Source of the DNA: Anabas testudineus
Lineage: Eukaryota > Chordata > Actinopteri > Anabantiformes > Anabantidae
Reading direction: 5' to 3'
NCBI RefSeq assembly: GCF_900324465.2
Contig: NC_046625.1
Coordinates: 14,486,019-14,550,018 of the forward strand
Length of the DNA stretch: 64,000 nt
The notes under the pieces were generated by a model, which made no database searches, was not told the DNA's origin, and saw nothing but the letters and a program-made list of their open reading frames with translations. Below, piece after piece: positions 1 through 12,000 of this stretch. Position 1 is the stretch's first letter. Each line of letters begins with the position of its first letter. A program made the position numbers and the translations under genes.

Positions 1-339
1 TTTTCCTAAGACAGATTGGAATTTGGTTCTAAGTGATGAACCCCAACAACCCACAGTGAAACTTTACATCGTGAAAACTGAGTGGACTTTTTATATTTAT
101 GCACACACCGATGCTATAAGCACACACATAAAATGTAGGTCTGACAGGCACACAGAGGTGCACAGCTGCAGAGCCAGCAGGTGTTTTTCCAAACAATATC
201 TTTCATTCTGCCCTATTTCCCCACCCCCCTCCACGGAAACACTAAATCATCCTTTAAACTGAAATAGTAGGGGCCACTTCACCTGGAGAAAGATGTGAGA
301 CTGTGTACCATGGTGTCGCAATAAAATAGCAGCTCAAGA

Positions 340-906
340 AAATGAAACATCAAAATTTATTTAGGTTCTAAGTCATAGAAATACAAGTGTCATATCATAC
401 AGTAGCTTTAACATCTGTTTCAATTCTACTCAGTACAATAAAAAATACATGGTTAATTAAATGAAAGACCTTTTTTAATTGAAGCATACATAATTAAGAG
501 CTATTCTAAACATTTCTAGGTGTAACATACATTTTCCATGCCACTCAGCTACCATCTATGTCATTTATCTTGCTGTCAGTGTCAGTGCAATATATTTAAA
601 CACGACAGTAATATCAAAAAAACAATGCACAGTTGAAAATGCTTAAAAAGTGTGAAAATTAGGGCTGTCTAATATGTTTTTAATACAGCCTATGCATTAT
701 AATCTTGTAAAAAAAAAAGGTTAGTAAATTCATATTAAGGTCAATTTACAGTTGTTTTTCCACTGCTTTGAATAAAGAAAGGCAAAATCTCTCAAAAGTG
801 AGATTTAAAGTTAGAACTGCATACATACAGAAAGCTCGAAGCTTAAATCAGTTCTACCTACATACACTATTCACATCTACTTCATATATTTTTTTATTAT
901 TAACAA
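340..906 (-). other. probable 3' UTR of the TPBG-like gene
   Basis: AT-rich non-coding sequence follows the stop codon. An AATAAA signal on the minus strand lies at 356-361, so the transcript probably ends near 335-345. In bases 1-335 I see no gene; the short open frame there has no coding features. Confidence 0.5.
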
Positions 907-2335
907 TCAATTGACAGGTGGGGAGATCATCACCTGTTTGGTCTGTGTGTCTGTGGGAACCCGGAGAGTACAGGTGTCACTCGGCAGTTGCTGTGACAGA
1001 GTTGAACCTATACGTCCTTGTGCCCTCGTGTTACCTGCTGAGATGCGTCCCAGCCGAGGGTCCGAGTCAATCTCATATCTGTAGTGATATCCTTCCAGAA
1101 CATCCCGACATGCATCTCTCATGTCAATGATCCACTTCTTCATACCTTTGCGATTCAGATATAGCACAAAGAGAAAGACCATGCCCACAAACCCCAGCAC
1201 CAGTCCTAGGAAGACATAGGATGTCTGCAGGGTGAGGTCAGCCACCTCTGCTGGAACAACACACCCGATGACCTGGATGCCGAGCCCCCTCAGGTGGGTG
1301 TTGGTTAACCACTTTGGTGAAGCACATCTCACCATGTCAACATCTACCTGAGCCCTTGATTCATTCAGCCAAGTGACAAAATGATGGATCTCACAAGAGC
1401 AGGAGTAGGGGTTATTACCAAGATAGAGGCGGATGTTCCCAAGCTTGTCCAACTCTTGTAGCGCATCAGGCCTAAATGTCCTGAAGGCATTGTTTGTCAG
1501 GTCAAGCACCTCCAAATGGCTCAAGCCAGAGTAGGTCCCAGTGTAGACGTCCACAAGAGAGTTATTAGTAAGGAAGAGCTGTTGCAGATTGGGAAGGTGG
1601 GAGAACATCCCTGGGGGCAAAAGGGCGAGGTGATTCCCAGACAGGTCAAGACGGAGGAGCCCACTGAGGCCGCCCCAGCGCAGAGCTGTGGTGAGGTCAG
1701 TCAAGGCGGTGAAGTTGTAGAGGGAGCGACTGAGGTTGAGCTCCTGAAGGGGACTGCCAGGTATGCTGAGAGCCTCTGGATGGATAAGTGCCAGTTGGTT
1801 CCCACTAAGGTCCAGGAAGCGCAAGTTGACGAGAGCAGAGAAACTGTGGGATGCCATCTCTGTGATCCTGTAAAGAAGACTAACACTTAACATATAGCCT
1901 TAGAAATTTTCTATTATTCTCATGCTTAGAGACAAGTCGTTCATCTCACTGTACTGTCAGAGTAAATGAATAAAAACACATTCACTGAAATAGACTTTAT
2001 TTATAAGATACATACAATATTAGTGATTTTATCCAAATAAACACATGGAACAAAACAAAACACTGGTGTTCTCACCTATTATTGCTTAAAATGATGTTGG
2101 TGACATTTTCTGGGTCTGAAAATGAATCCGGGGCAATCTGATGTATATTATTCCCTGTGATGATGACAGTCCTTGTGTACCCCGGAATACTTCGTGGCAC
2201 CGTGAGCAGATCATTAGCAACACATTTCAGTATGCGAGTGACAGCAAAGCACTCGCAGCCAAAAGGACACTCCAAGCACTGATACGGCGAACAAAGAAGA
2301 ATTCCCAAAAACACACGGAATGCAAAAATACACAT
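907..2335 (-). CDS. trophoblast glycoprotein-like LRR membrane protein (TPBG/5T4 family)
   Basis: Two coding exons, 2335-2076 and 1867-907, join in phase to 406 aa (human TPBG is about 420). Seen: a signal peptide starting MCIFAFRVFLGIL; a cysteine-rich LRR N-cap (CPFGCEC); leucine-rich repeats of the LxxLxLxxN type through about residue 240; an LRR C-cap (NPYSCSCEIHHFVTWL, then two more cysteines); one membrane segment (YVFLGLVLGFVGMVFLFVLYL); and a cytoplasmic tail opening NRKGMKKWIIDMRDACRD and EGYHYRYEIDSDPRL, which is the TPBG signature. The tail is longer than in TPBG and ends ISPPVN. TPBG proteins sit at the plasma membrane and modulate Wnt/chemokine signalling; that role is inferred from the family. 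Odd: an intron splits the coding region right after the N-cap, whereas I recall mammalian TPBG coding sequence as uninterrupted. I cannot tell tpbga, tpbgb and tpbgl apart. The start is the only methionine before the signal peptide. Confidence 0.85.
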
Positions 2336-2744
2336 CTCTAAATTATAGTGAAGTAAAAGGAAAGACTAAAAACTGTTAACACGCAAAAGTATGAACTGCA
2401 ACAGAGGAAAAACTTGATACTGTGTGTACTAATTAGATTCCAATTATATCCTAAACTTTAGTTCTCACAAAGTAATCATATGCTGCAGAGGTGGCAAAGA
2501 CGGTTTGCTTCAGCATCAGTCCCTCCTTATCTGCTCCACTCTGGGAATAAAGGTTCCCGTAAACTGATGGCAGTTCGCATCAGGCAGAATCTGCTGGATG
2601 AAAAAGGTATGTGGTTCCCTTAAAGGTACAGAGGATGAATAGGGCATCCACAGCCTGTGACCCACACAGCTGCTTTGTATACATAATATACATTGTATAC
2701 ACAATTAAGTTACATAAAGAGGCATATTGAGCTGGCAATACAGA

Positions 2745-3461
2745 TATAAAACAATAAATAATATTTATTCAGGTACACAGCTTTAAAACCAATCAAAATA
2801 AATAACACATCAAAATGTAGTAGTATTGCTCATAGATAGTATACTTTTGTAGAGTAACATGCACGAGGATGCATGATTTCAAAGCATTCAATATCTGTAC
2901 GGAGAAAATAAAATAATGTTGGAAAAAAAAAAGGTCACACATTTGTCTTTACACACCAGAGGAAAAGAGGATTTTTAAAGGACAATATCACCATTTTTCC
3001 CACGTGGGTCCTACATCATTCTATCTTTGGTAGCATTTCATATCTTTCAAATGATTAATGAATACTTGCAAAAAAAATTGTGGTCCATTTTGCAGTGATT
3101 TATCACCGAAATGTACATTAGCCAGTCTAGAAACACATTCATTGTTGGCATTCATTAAAAATACATGACTGGAAGCTAGAGCTGTAGTGTAATCCTCCTT
3201 CACTGTGCTCTTAGTGATAAAATAATCAACACAGAACCCGCTATGTGAAAAGCAGCTAGGGTATTTTTGAAAAGATGTTTTGTAGATATTGTAACTTACA
3301 CTCTGTAGTAATTCATAAGTACACAAGTAACAAAAAAGGAAATGTAACTACCCACAAACAGCTAGACTGTCTCCTTAATTTCCCTCCTAGCGAAAAGAAC
3401 AATGTATCTGACAGGGACAATGTATAAAGTCTATCGTTCATCCACTGCAATGCTCGTTCCA
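2745..3461 (-). other. tmem222: probable tmem222 3' UTR
   Basis: Non-coding AT-rich sequence follows the tmem222 stop. A minus-strand AATAAA lies at 2764-2769. The TPBG-like gene starts about 400 bases further on in the same direction, so 2336-2745 should hold its 5' UTR and promoter; I see no clear TATA box there. Confidence 0.4.
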
Positions 3462-6400
3462 TTACTGTAGGTTGAATGTGAGGATGAACGTGGCGAGGAC
3501 TCCGCTGAGCATGAGGAAGGGTAGCCAGGTCTTGAGGAATGCTGCCCAGCTGAAGGATAGAAAGAGGATAACGTGTGTTAGAGTAATTATCAGCACCTGG
3601 ATATTGTAAGTGTGCAAGTCTCCAGTGTATTTTGAACAGACAAGGACATGTGAGGTGTGTTTAGGTGTCACACAGTCCAATCAATGCACTCCCAAAGGCC
3701 CACAGCTCCACTCTCTCCCCCTATGGCTGCGCCCTAGCCTCCGTCCTACTGTCCTTTCCACCTGGACAGCACAGGGAGCCCCAGCAGATAGGTGACCTCC
3801 AGTGGTGGCACAGAGGGGCGCGCTGCAGTCAATGATGAATTACAAGACTCCCCTTTGGTCTAAACGACTCCTGTGCTGCAGTAATGTACTGTATGTGCAC
3901 AGGCAGCACAAGGTGTGACGCCAGCATTGTCTATGTGGGTCAGCAGAGAGTAATGAGGGGGGTTCTCTGGGCCATATGTCTCTTAATACAAGCAAACAGC
4001 AGCAGAGCCATTTTAAAGACCATGGAGATGTTTATTAAGATGTTTCAGGTGTGTTGGCCCAGAATTGTAAGGGACCACATTCTTCCACTGCTAACTCTAC
4101 TATTTTCAGTTCTGTCTACACTCTAATTATGTCTAGTGCATTCTCCTGGAGAAAGAATTTCTCCTTTGTCATGCTTACTATCTTCTCTCTTTTTCGTCCT
4201 GCTAGATGTTTGTTTCTTTCGTGCGCAAAGGGTCCAAGTAAAGAGTAAACGCCATGTCATATGTCTGGACACTGTAAAGTGATGTGTCATAAAAATGGGC
4301 TGATGACTGATTTGGATTAACTTAAACTTCAAATTAAGGAGGCAAGTGGAGAGTGAATTGTCAATATTATAATAAGAATCAGTATGTATAATCGGTTGTA
4401 TGAGTTTTCCAGTGAGGGGGTAAATTCCACACCATTTATGCTGCTCCAAATGCCACAGATGAGGGCATGCAGCTGTGGCTTGTAAGCAGGAAAGAGACGT
4501 CCGAGCGTGGAGGTGACCACACAAATGAAAAATGTGGAGCCTAAATGCTGTAACTGCAGAGGCCAGCACAGTGTAGCATCAGGAAGAGGGAGGCACAGAT
4601 TCAGCAATGTAATAACAATGACTAACTTCTTATGTGATAAGCTGCACAGACCAAGTTAAACTGAAGATAGATAGAGAAAATAAAGAATTAAAGTAAAGGG
4701 AGCATACACATTGCTGAATGTAAAGGACATATCTTGGAAGCAAGTTAAGAACAGACTTCAGAATATGTGAGCGTAAGCTCCAGAAGTTCAGAGGTTTAAA
4801 GGATTTATTAAAGATTTAAAACGAAATCTGATGTAATCTGCATTTAAGAAACCTGACTTGAATCAAGATTAGATTCAGTGATTAAATGTTATGAAAGCAT
4901 TTGGGAAAACAGAGAAGAGTATAATGGAGGAGGTTGCATGATATTTGTTAAACAGAGCATTTGATATAGTTTTAAGCCAAGGGACAGATATGGATCTATA
5001 GAGAAGGTTGTGTCAGAATAGTAAACCTTTAAAGTCTGTGCAGACTTTATTTGGAGTGGAGACTTCAATACACACCAAATAAAATACACACAGTACATCA
5101 TCAGGATTGGAGTTTAGATTCGGAGGAAACTTAAAAGGAAGATCGTAGCATGGTGGACAGATGAATGCAAGAGAGAATGGGAAGACAGCTGTATACAATT
5201 CAAAGGAAAGTAGGAACATTAAACTGGAAATTGCTAATTTTGTGGTCAAGAAGAGGTCTTGGAGCATGTTATGCTCTACTGCCCAAAGTGTGTGGCTGAG
5301 AGGAGGGAGCTGACAGCAAACTTACAGAAAACATATGATGTAAGTCATTTGTTGCAGTTCTAAATGGATAGATGGGGTTATTGTTTCAACATCTGAGGAG
5401 AACAAACCTTATAAAGAAAATATGTTATATATTATTTTATTCATGTAAGGTTAGATGGATGGAGCAAAAGATTAGTCAGATTCCTGATTCACACTCTCTT
5501 CTAGTTGGTGGCAGTGATGCACTAGTTCGTCGTTTACCAACCGCCATAAAATACCATGAAGAAGAAGAAGAAGAAGAACAACAACAACAACAACAACATA
5601 AAAACGACTGTGATGCTTAAAATCCAAATCATCTCCATGTATTTTGTAAAATATTTGCTTTCCGGCCTGGTGGATAAACATGGATGAACCACATTTGTGA
5701 TCACTGAGAACTGGAAGATCAAGAACCAGTTGGACACAGGGTAGAACTTTGGTTTTATAGACTTAAACACTCACCTCACATGTTTTCCATGAATGAGAGA
5801 CAACGTGCACAGATTCACCATGTTCCAAGACGTGCTGTTGTCGTAGCGCATGAGGTTGAGGGCCATGGCGACGTGGGAATGGCAGTTGTCAAAACACAGA
5901 TTGTGCTTCGACAAAACACAAAAAGCCATTATTACTATATGAATGATCATGTGCAAATGTGCTTATTATAATCCTGAGTATTATCTTACCGGCCTACATT
6001 TGTATTCCTCAGATGCATCATGCACTGCTTTGTCCCATGTAGCAGCTCCATTGCCACAGACTTTGTCCACATCAAGTTTCCAATACCTGCAATATTAGAA
6101 AACAGTCAATCGATGTATTAATTTGAATGTTTGATCTGGTGTGAACTACTTGTTGAAATCCTATGACGATAAAATGTTCATCATTTCATTAATGAACTTA
6201 CTTTGTTGGTCTACCAAAGCCCATGTTGTCCTCCTGGAGAAGAACATTAATGAATCATACAAGTGAACTCAACTGAAAACAGCTGATTTATATTTATTAA
6301 TGCCATAAATGAAGGATGAAGAGGACTATGTGCAGCTTGAAGACTCTGGAGGCCACAACTTATGGACTCTGCAGAACCTTTACACATTAACGAATCATTA

Positions 6401-6893
6401 CATGAGGTAACCTGCTTATGGTTCAAAAGCAATACTCACCGAGACAAAGTATGACCCTGCAAAATCTCGTATGACTCCAGATGAGGTGCATATACCCATG
6501 TGCCCGATAAACGGGAGAACCCACCTGCAGGATGCACAACACATCGAAACGCACCATTCAAATTAATGCACGGTTATGTAACAGAATCATGCATTGCATA
6601 CAATGCACGTAAAAGCAAATAGGCAAGTGTCACTTCACTTCACAAATAGCGAATGTGCTTTATTTCAAGTGACGTTTGTAAAATGACAGCATGCGAAATA
6701 ATCTAGAGCGACAAGCTGCCACGGCTAACGCTAAGCTAGCACGATCATGGAAGCAGTATGCGTTAGCTTCTTACGATAAAATAGGAATAGGTGTCCACAC
6801 GACGCAGTAAGGGTAGCGGCTGCTTTTTCTGTCGCTTTTTAAGAAATCACCGTGGTAGTTCACCATCATGTCGGTATCGTCCGCCTCCGCCAT
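3462..6893 (-). CDS. tmem222: transmembrane protein 222
   Basis: Six coding exons (6893-6775, 6524-6440, 6233-6202, 6086-5990, 5905-5775, 3549-3462) add up in phase to 183 aa. Diagnostic segments match TMEM222: [13 protein letters not shown] near the N-terminus, [75 protein letters not shown]-like, and the hydrophobic C-terminus [20 protein letters not shown]. The family is a conserved small multi-pass membrane protein (DUF778/RTE1-like) of poorly known function; I infer an endomembrane location. The start MAEADDTDM is chosen by conservation; the frame stays open upstream to another ATG at 6983. The last intron (5774-3550) is by far the largest and carries a LINE fragment. The human neighbour WDTC1 is also the neighbour here. 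Confidence 0.95.
4750..5600 (+). mobile_element. decayed LINE fragment, I/Nimb-like clade (endonuclease piece plus 3' end)
   Basis: In the last tmem222 intron, opposite to the gene. Broken translation gives endonuclease pieces in order: a KSDVICI..ET segment near 4830-4855, [12 protein letters not shown] near 4918-4953, and WSGDFNTH near 5055-5080. [13 protein letters not shown] segment follows near 5150, then the C-terminal [13 protein letters not shown] segment near 5250-5290. The 3' end (about 5500-5575) is the teleost type with a GGTGGCAGTGATGCAC box, CCAACCGCCATAAAA and a (GAA)n tail. The reverse transcriptase is missing, so an internal deletion removed the centre. Several stops make it an old, inactive copy. 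The clade is my recollection of such tails. Confidence 0.7.
5556..5599 (+). repeat. (GAA)n(CAA)n simple repeat at the LINE tail
   Basis: A short run of GAA units followed by CAA units directly after the LINE 3' end. It encodes an apparent Glu/Gln run in one frame, but this is repeat tail rather than protein. Confidence 0.9.
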
Positions 6894-6989
6894 CACTGCC
6901 TGCAGTGACAGATGATGGTGACGTGAAAGCGGAAGCGCGCAGTCGTGGATGAGCGGTCGGTCAGTGAACGCAACACCGTTCATGAGGGC

Positions 6990-7690
6990 TTCCTTTGACC
7001 TTTTATTGTTATTACTATTTTAAAGTACAACACATTTTCTTTTTCACAATTCCACCCTTGAGACTTTGTCAAATAAGTCTGGACTATACTTATATATCAT
7101 GTTACCACTAGCATCAACGTGAATACTGTTTAAAATACACACTGAGCAGAATCCTTTCCTACTTTATTACAACTTACAACACAAACCTTTACTTCTACTT
7201 GAGTAAAACTTTGGAGGTGGTCCTTCTGCTTAAACTGGAGTACTTTTCAGGCTAGTACTCTTGCACTTTTATTTAAATCCTAAGTATATGTAGCTCTACT
7301 ACTTTTTTCTTTCTCAGCCCTGTTTGGCAGCCACACAGACAGTCTGCCATGAGCTTTATCACTGTAACCTCCACTACTCCTAAAGCTGGGTCACCTCATT
7401 ATCACGCGTTATGTGGGGCATGAGATACTCCCCTAACTATTCATGCTCTTGATGCACTGTGCCAACATTTGCTGCCTAATAGTCAGCAAAAGCAGAGTGT
7501 AGAGCAGCAGACACTGATGAATGAACAGCGTACGAGAGAGTTCATAGCGTAGCCTCATCTACAGCACATCTTCATCCAACCCAGTTAGTGCTGGGTCAGT
7601 ACTGCTGTGTGACTGTTCCACTAAGAGGAGAAACTATTCATCATCAGTCTTACCAGTCTAATGAGAGAACAAAAGCAAGATGATACCCAT
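6990..7690. other. intergenic region between tmem222 promoter and wdtc1 3' end
   Basis: No gene seen. The part next to 6893-6990 should contain the tmem222 promoter (CpG-containing, TATA-less). Bases 7190-7300 contain tandem ACTTGAGTA/AAGTACTTTTA-like words typical of dispersed repeats in fish genomes; I cannot assign a family. Confidence 0.35.
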
Positions 7691-7694
7691 AACA

Positions 7695-9060
7695 AGGCGT
7701 TCAATAATTTTATTCATTTTGTCCTTGTTTGCAACAAGGTTATTAGAGGAGTCCTCAAAGAAAAGCAGTATCTCAAATTCATGAGAAAACACATGGAAGC
7801 CTAGTGTTGCAGTTTGTTGAGGATCCATTTCTTAACATTCACCCTGTTTAAGGGCAAAAAAGACCAAATGACCAGTTCTCTGAGCAACAGATGGGATGGC
7901 TCTGTGTCCTTTTTTGCTCATAACTATGGGTCAAAGAAGCCTCATGCAAGCAGGACTGAAGACTGCAGCAGAGGACTAGTGCTAGAGCTATGCAGCTAGT
8001 ATGCAGAAACCCCATTACCACCAAATAACGCTCAGTTGGTTTATACCACAAATTAGCATCTGTGTCCCACTTATAACCAATAGAAGTTTCACACTGACAT
8101 TTCATGCCAAACAACATTTGGAATCAACGGGACTCACTTTAAAATGAAAGTTGTATTAGAAAGATTTTAAAGAAATGTTCCTTTTTCATATGTCAACAAT
8201 CTGTTGTAGTAAAAACCTCTTTACCAAAAGGAGTACTGCATGCCAAAATTATGTTTCAATGAAACACAGAAAACATAAATTTATCCTTGGCTGCTGAAAT
8301 GACAGATGACAACCTTTGGCAGAGGAAACCACTTCTTTGTTCTGACAGTTATAAACTAAACAAAGCTTGTAAATACATTTCATTAGAGCAACACCTTCAA
8401 CTTTAAAACTTGGAGAGTGACAACTAATTCTAGGCTTCCTCTAACCAACTGAAAGTGTGATCAAGTCAAACTCAGAGTAACTTGGGTGTGCAGCCTTTCT
8501 GAGATGAGCGGGCACTGTGACTCTTAGCTCCAGCTGTAGAGCAGACAGGATGCAACAAAGCACCGTCTTGTAGTCTGTGATCCGATCCTCCATGGAGGAC
8601 ACTGTGACTGTGCGGCCTCACCGACCTGAAAATAAGTAGCCCAACGGCAGGCTTCTCCTTCTATGTGCTGTGCATCTCTCCAACATAAACCTGAGGAGGG
8701 ATAAGTGCTGTACTCCTCCTTCTGCATGAGAAAATGGGGGATTGACGTGGAAGGTGCTCTCCTCAAAGGTGTCCCATGGCCAACAGGGTGGAGAAAGAGA
8801 GGCTGAGGTGTTGTTGGCGCTTTGACGGGTGGCAAGATGGGTGTTGTCACTACCCTCTGTGAATTCCTCTCCACAAAGTCCCAATGTGGCCTCCACCAGT
8901 CCTCTCTTAGGACAGGGGAGGGTGATGCATAGTGCAGAGATGTGACATGACATTCACTCAATGTTTCTGTCAGACAGAGGGGGGCAAATCTAGATTCAAA
9001 CAGGAGCTGGGAGAGTGCTTAGCTTCCTACATCCATTCTACAGGATGGCTGACAGTTTGT
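7695..9060 (-). other. wdtc1: wdtc1 3' UTR
   Basis: About 1.35 kb of non-coding sequence from the stop codon to a minus-strand AATAAA at 7708-7713. Open frames of 111-145 codons within it are not conserved and have no domains. Confidence 0.5.
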
Positions 9061-12000
9061 TTAGCTTGGCCGACATTGTACTTGTCCCTCTGAGCTGTCT
9101 TCATCATCTGATCCATCAGGGCCGACGCCACGCAGGCCTGTGATGCGATAGCCCATGTTAAGCAGCATAACCTCCAGTGGGTCAGCATTCATACGCCGCT
9201 GGTTCGCCTGAGCAGCACCCTCCATGTCCTCCACCACTCGTCCATTCTCGCTGTCTGTCTGTATTATGGGAAAGTAGACGGGTCAAACAAAAAACTTTAA
9301 GTAGGTAAAATTATAACAAAATGTTTTTAATCAGATAAAACTCATAATCAGCTGTTTACCTCCGGTCTGGGGTTCCATAATCGAACCACAGGGTCAATAC
9401 CACTAGTAGCAAGGAAGCAGTAGCTGGGGTGGGGCTGAAGGCAGTTGACTATGGACTCATCTCCCTGCAGGATCCTCACCAGATTAGTTGTCTCCTTTTC
9501 CCAGATAAAGAAGGACCCATCGTCTGAGCCACTGACAATGTACTGGCCTTTGCTGTAGATAAAAGAAAACTGTTCAGACCTGCCTGACAAGCCATCACCA
9601 GTTTACAGAGAATTGGAAACACTTGTTCAGTTCACTGTATAGGTGTGTAAATGGGGTTTTCCCAGTTCTGGTGTGAAAGGTAACTCAGCAGGGCAATCTG
9701 GTATACAATGTTCAGTTGCATTGTGTGTACTGTATAACATTCCAGAGGTTTTAGTCATTTTAATTTGATTCTCGCAGTGGATATTGTGATGAGAAACCAG
9801 ATGAGGGGCTAGTCTTGCTTTGTCTCGTGTACTCTTGTTATTGGGCAGCAGTAATGTGTACATTTTTAGACATTAGACAACTCAGCTTAACTTAGTTGCT
9901 TCTTTCAGACCACTGAAAAACTGGGTGGACCAGTTTGGTACATATAAGTTTATATGGCTTTTTATGCTATGATAAGTTTATCAACGTTTTGACTCACTAA
10001 ACAATGAAATACAAGTAAATTGCAACTCACACTTTCGATTGGAAGTAAAGAAAAGTTGGACTCTTGTCCATTCATAAAACCTTCTAGAGTAACAGTACCT
10101 CGAGCCTACAAGTATGAATGAAACCAATTTTCCGTGGTAGGATTTTGGTCTACATATTTTCTGCTGTACATTAATTGTTTCCTGGCTTAAATTATGAAGC
10201 CTGAGACTGCCCTCTAGTGAGGTTTTGTGCAAACAGAGTGAGCTCTACCTTCCAAAGAAGTTGGCCTCTTTGATGTCAGTGGTAGTGTTGCAGTGACCGC
10301 AGTATCTGTGCTTGTAGTCAAAGCTGCGCTCTCTCAGGACTAATTCATCTTCAGGGATGGACTCCTTCTGACTGAAGGAGTGGAATCGAATAGAGCTGTT
10401 GGCCTTCTTATCTTCTGCTATAGAAAACAGAATTTAAACTAGTTATCACTGAATCATTCAGACCCGGTGAAAATGTTCTACTTACTAAAGGGGGCTATGT
10501 GCTTTGCATGTATATTTCAGAATCCAGCTGTGTATGTAAATACTTTTTTAACAAATAAGAGCTACTGAATGTCATTTCACTCTTTCATACCTGATTCTGT
10601 TTTGGAGAAGAGAGCAGCCTTAATGTCTTTATCTAAGGCATCACAGGCACTACTGTGTGCCTGCTCTGGAAACTTTCCCTTGAAATCATCCAAACACTCC
10701 AGAGCCTCAGCCACATACTTTAGCTCAAACAGACACCGCGCAAGTCTGAAGTGTGCTTTCAGGTGGCCGGGGTTTAGTGTCAGAGCCTTCAGACAGTCCC
10801 TGAGAGCATCATAATGGTCTCCATCCCTGCAAATCATAGATAAAGATGAACATGAACTCTTAATAACTCCTTTCACATCATTCATGAAAATGATTGCTCT
10901 CTACTGACAATGAGTCCTACCACTTGCGTTTCATATAGGCTGCAGCCCGGTTCCCATAGAGCATGGCATTACAGCTGGCCCGATGAATACCTAAGCTATA
11001 TAGCTGGATGGCCTGAGTCCACTGCTGCCGGGCAAATGCGTCATTAGCTTGTTGCTTTATTTTTTCCAAGTGAGGAGGGAGCTCAGAACTAAAACAAAAG
11101 AGAAAAGGGAAAAACATGACTCAAGTCTGTGTACGGTACTCAAACTCTGTGATAAAGCAGTGAGTCAATATGAAGAGTTAACTACCTTGTGCACATCTTT
11201 GTTCCAGCAAAGCGAATATGGCTGTTTGGCAAGTGAATTCCATTCGAGACCCCATTTGTCGTCTTTCCATTCTGCACATCTCCTGAAAAAAACGAAGTTT
11301 CAGAAACAACTGATGCATTTCTGGGCACCACACTGGTATGTACCTCTGTGAGGCCCTATTCATCCAGACTGCACACTCTTACCTGTTGATGACATTTTTG
11401 GGATCAAGAATGTGTATGGCCTCTGTTTAAATGTTAAGTCAAACAAATACACCTGGAACCATAAAGAAATACGTTACATTACAACATTAGAGCACAAACT
11501 TGAAATTCCGCTTGTCTATCTTTGTTAAAGAAGCTTTACCTGTTCCCCACCCATGTTAACAAGCAACTCGGTGCCATCTGGACTGAAGGTGACATAGGTG
11601 GCCACCAGAACCCTTAGGCGGTTATTGTAGTCTGGGAGTTTCACTGGAAGGTGCCCTGGAGCATTTAGACAGAAGGTGATAAAAACAAACCACATTCTCC
11701 ACTTTCTGGTGACCTGCACAGTTCCTTACATCATTACTATATAATTAGAAGGCAAATGTACCCGTTAAATACATTTGATACCAGACAATTCAGTCTATTT
11801 ACCTGCAACATAATACTGCCCTGCTCCATCTGGGATCGGCTTCTGCCTGTCACAGAATGTGTGAACAGCTGCTGATGTGCTCTGAATCAAAGATTTCCTG
11901 TGTAAAGAAACAAGAACTCCTGGTCGACATTCTAGGCAAGGATGTGACTTTTCCAGTTAAGGAATAAAAAACACAACACATTTGAATAGCTGTCGAATAA

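Noticed and set aside
4123-4607. 148- and 92-codon minus-strand frames in the tmem222 intron
   Set aside because: They lie within an intron, overlap in different frames, and have no recognisable domain or matching splice sites.
5372-5770. Frames with Glu/Gln or Val/Leu/Phe runs
   Set aside because: They are produced by the (GAA)(CAA) tail of a LINE fragment.
8524-8961. Open frames of 145 and 111 codons on the minus strand
   Set aside because: They overlap each other in different frames inside the wdtc1 3' UTR and show no domain or signal peptide.
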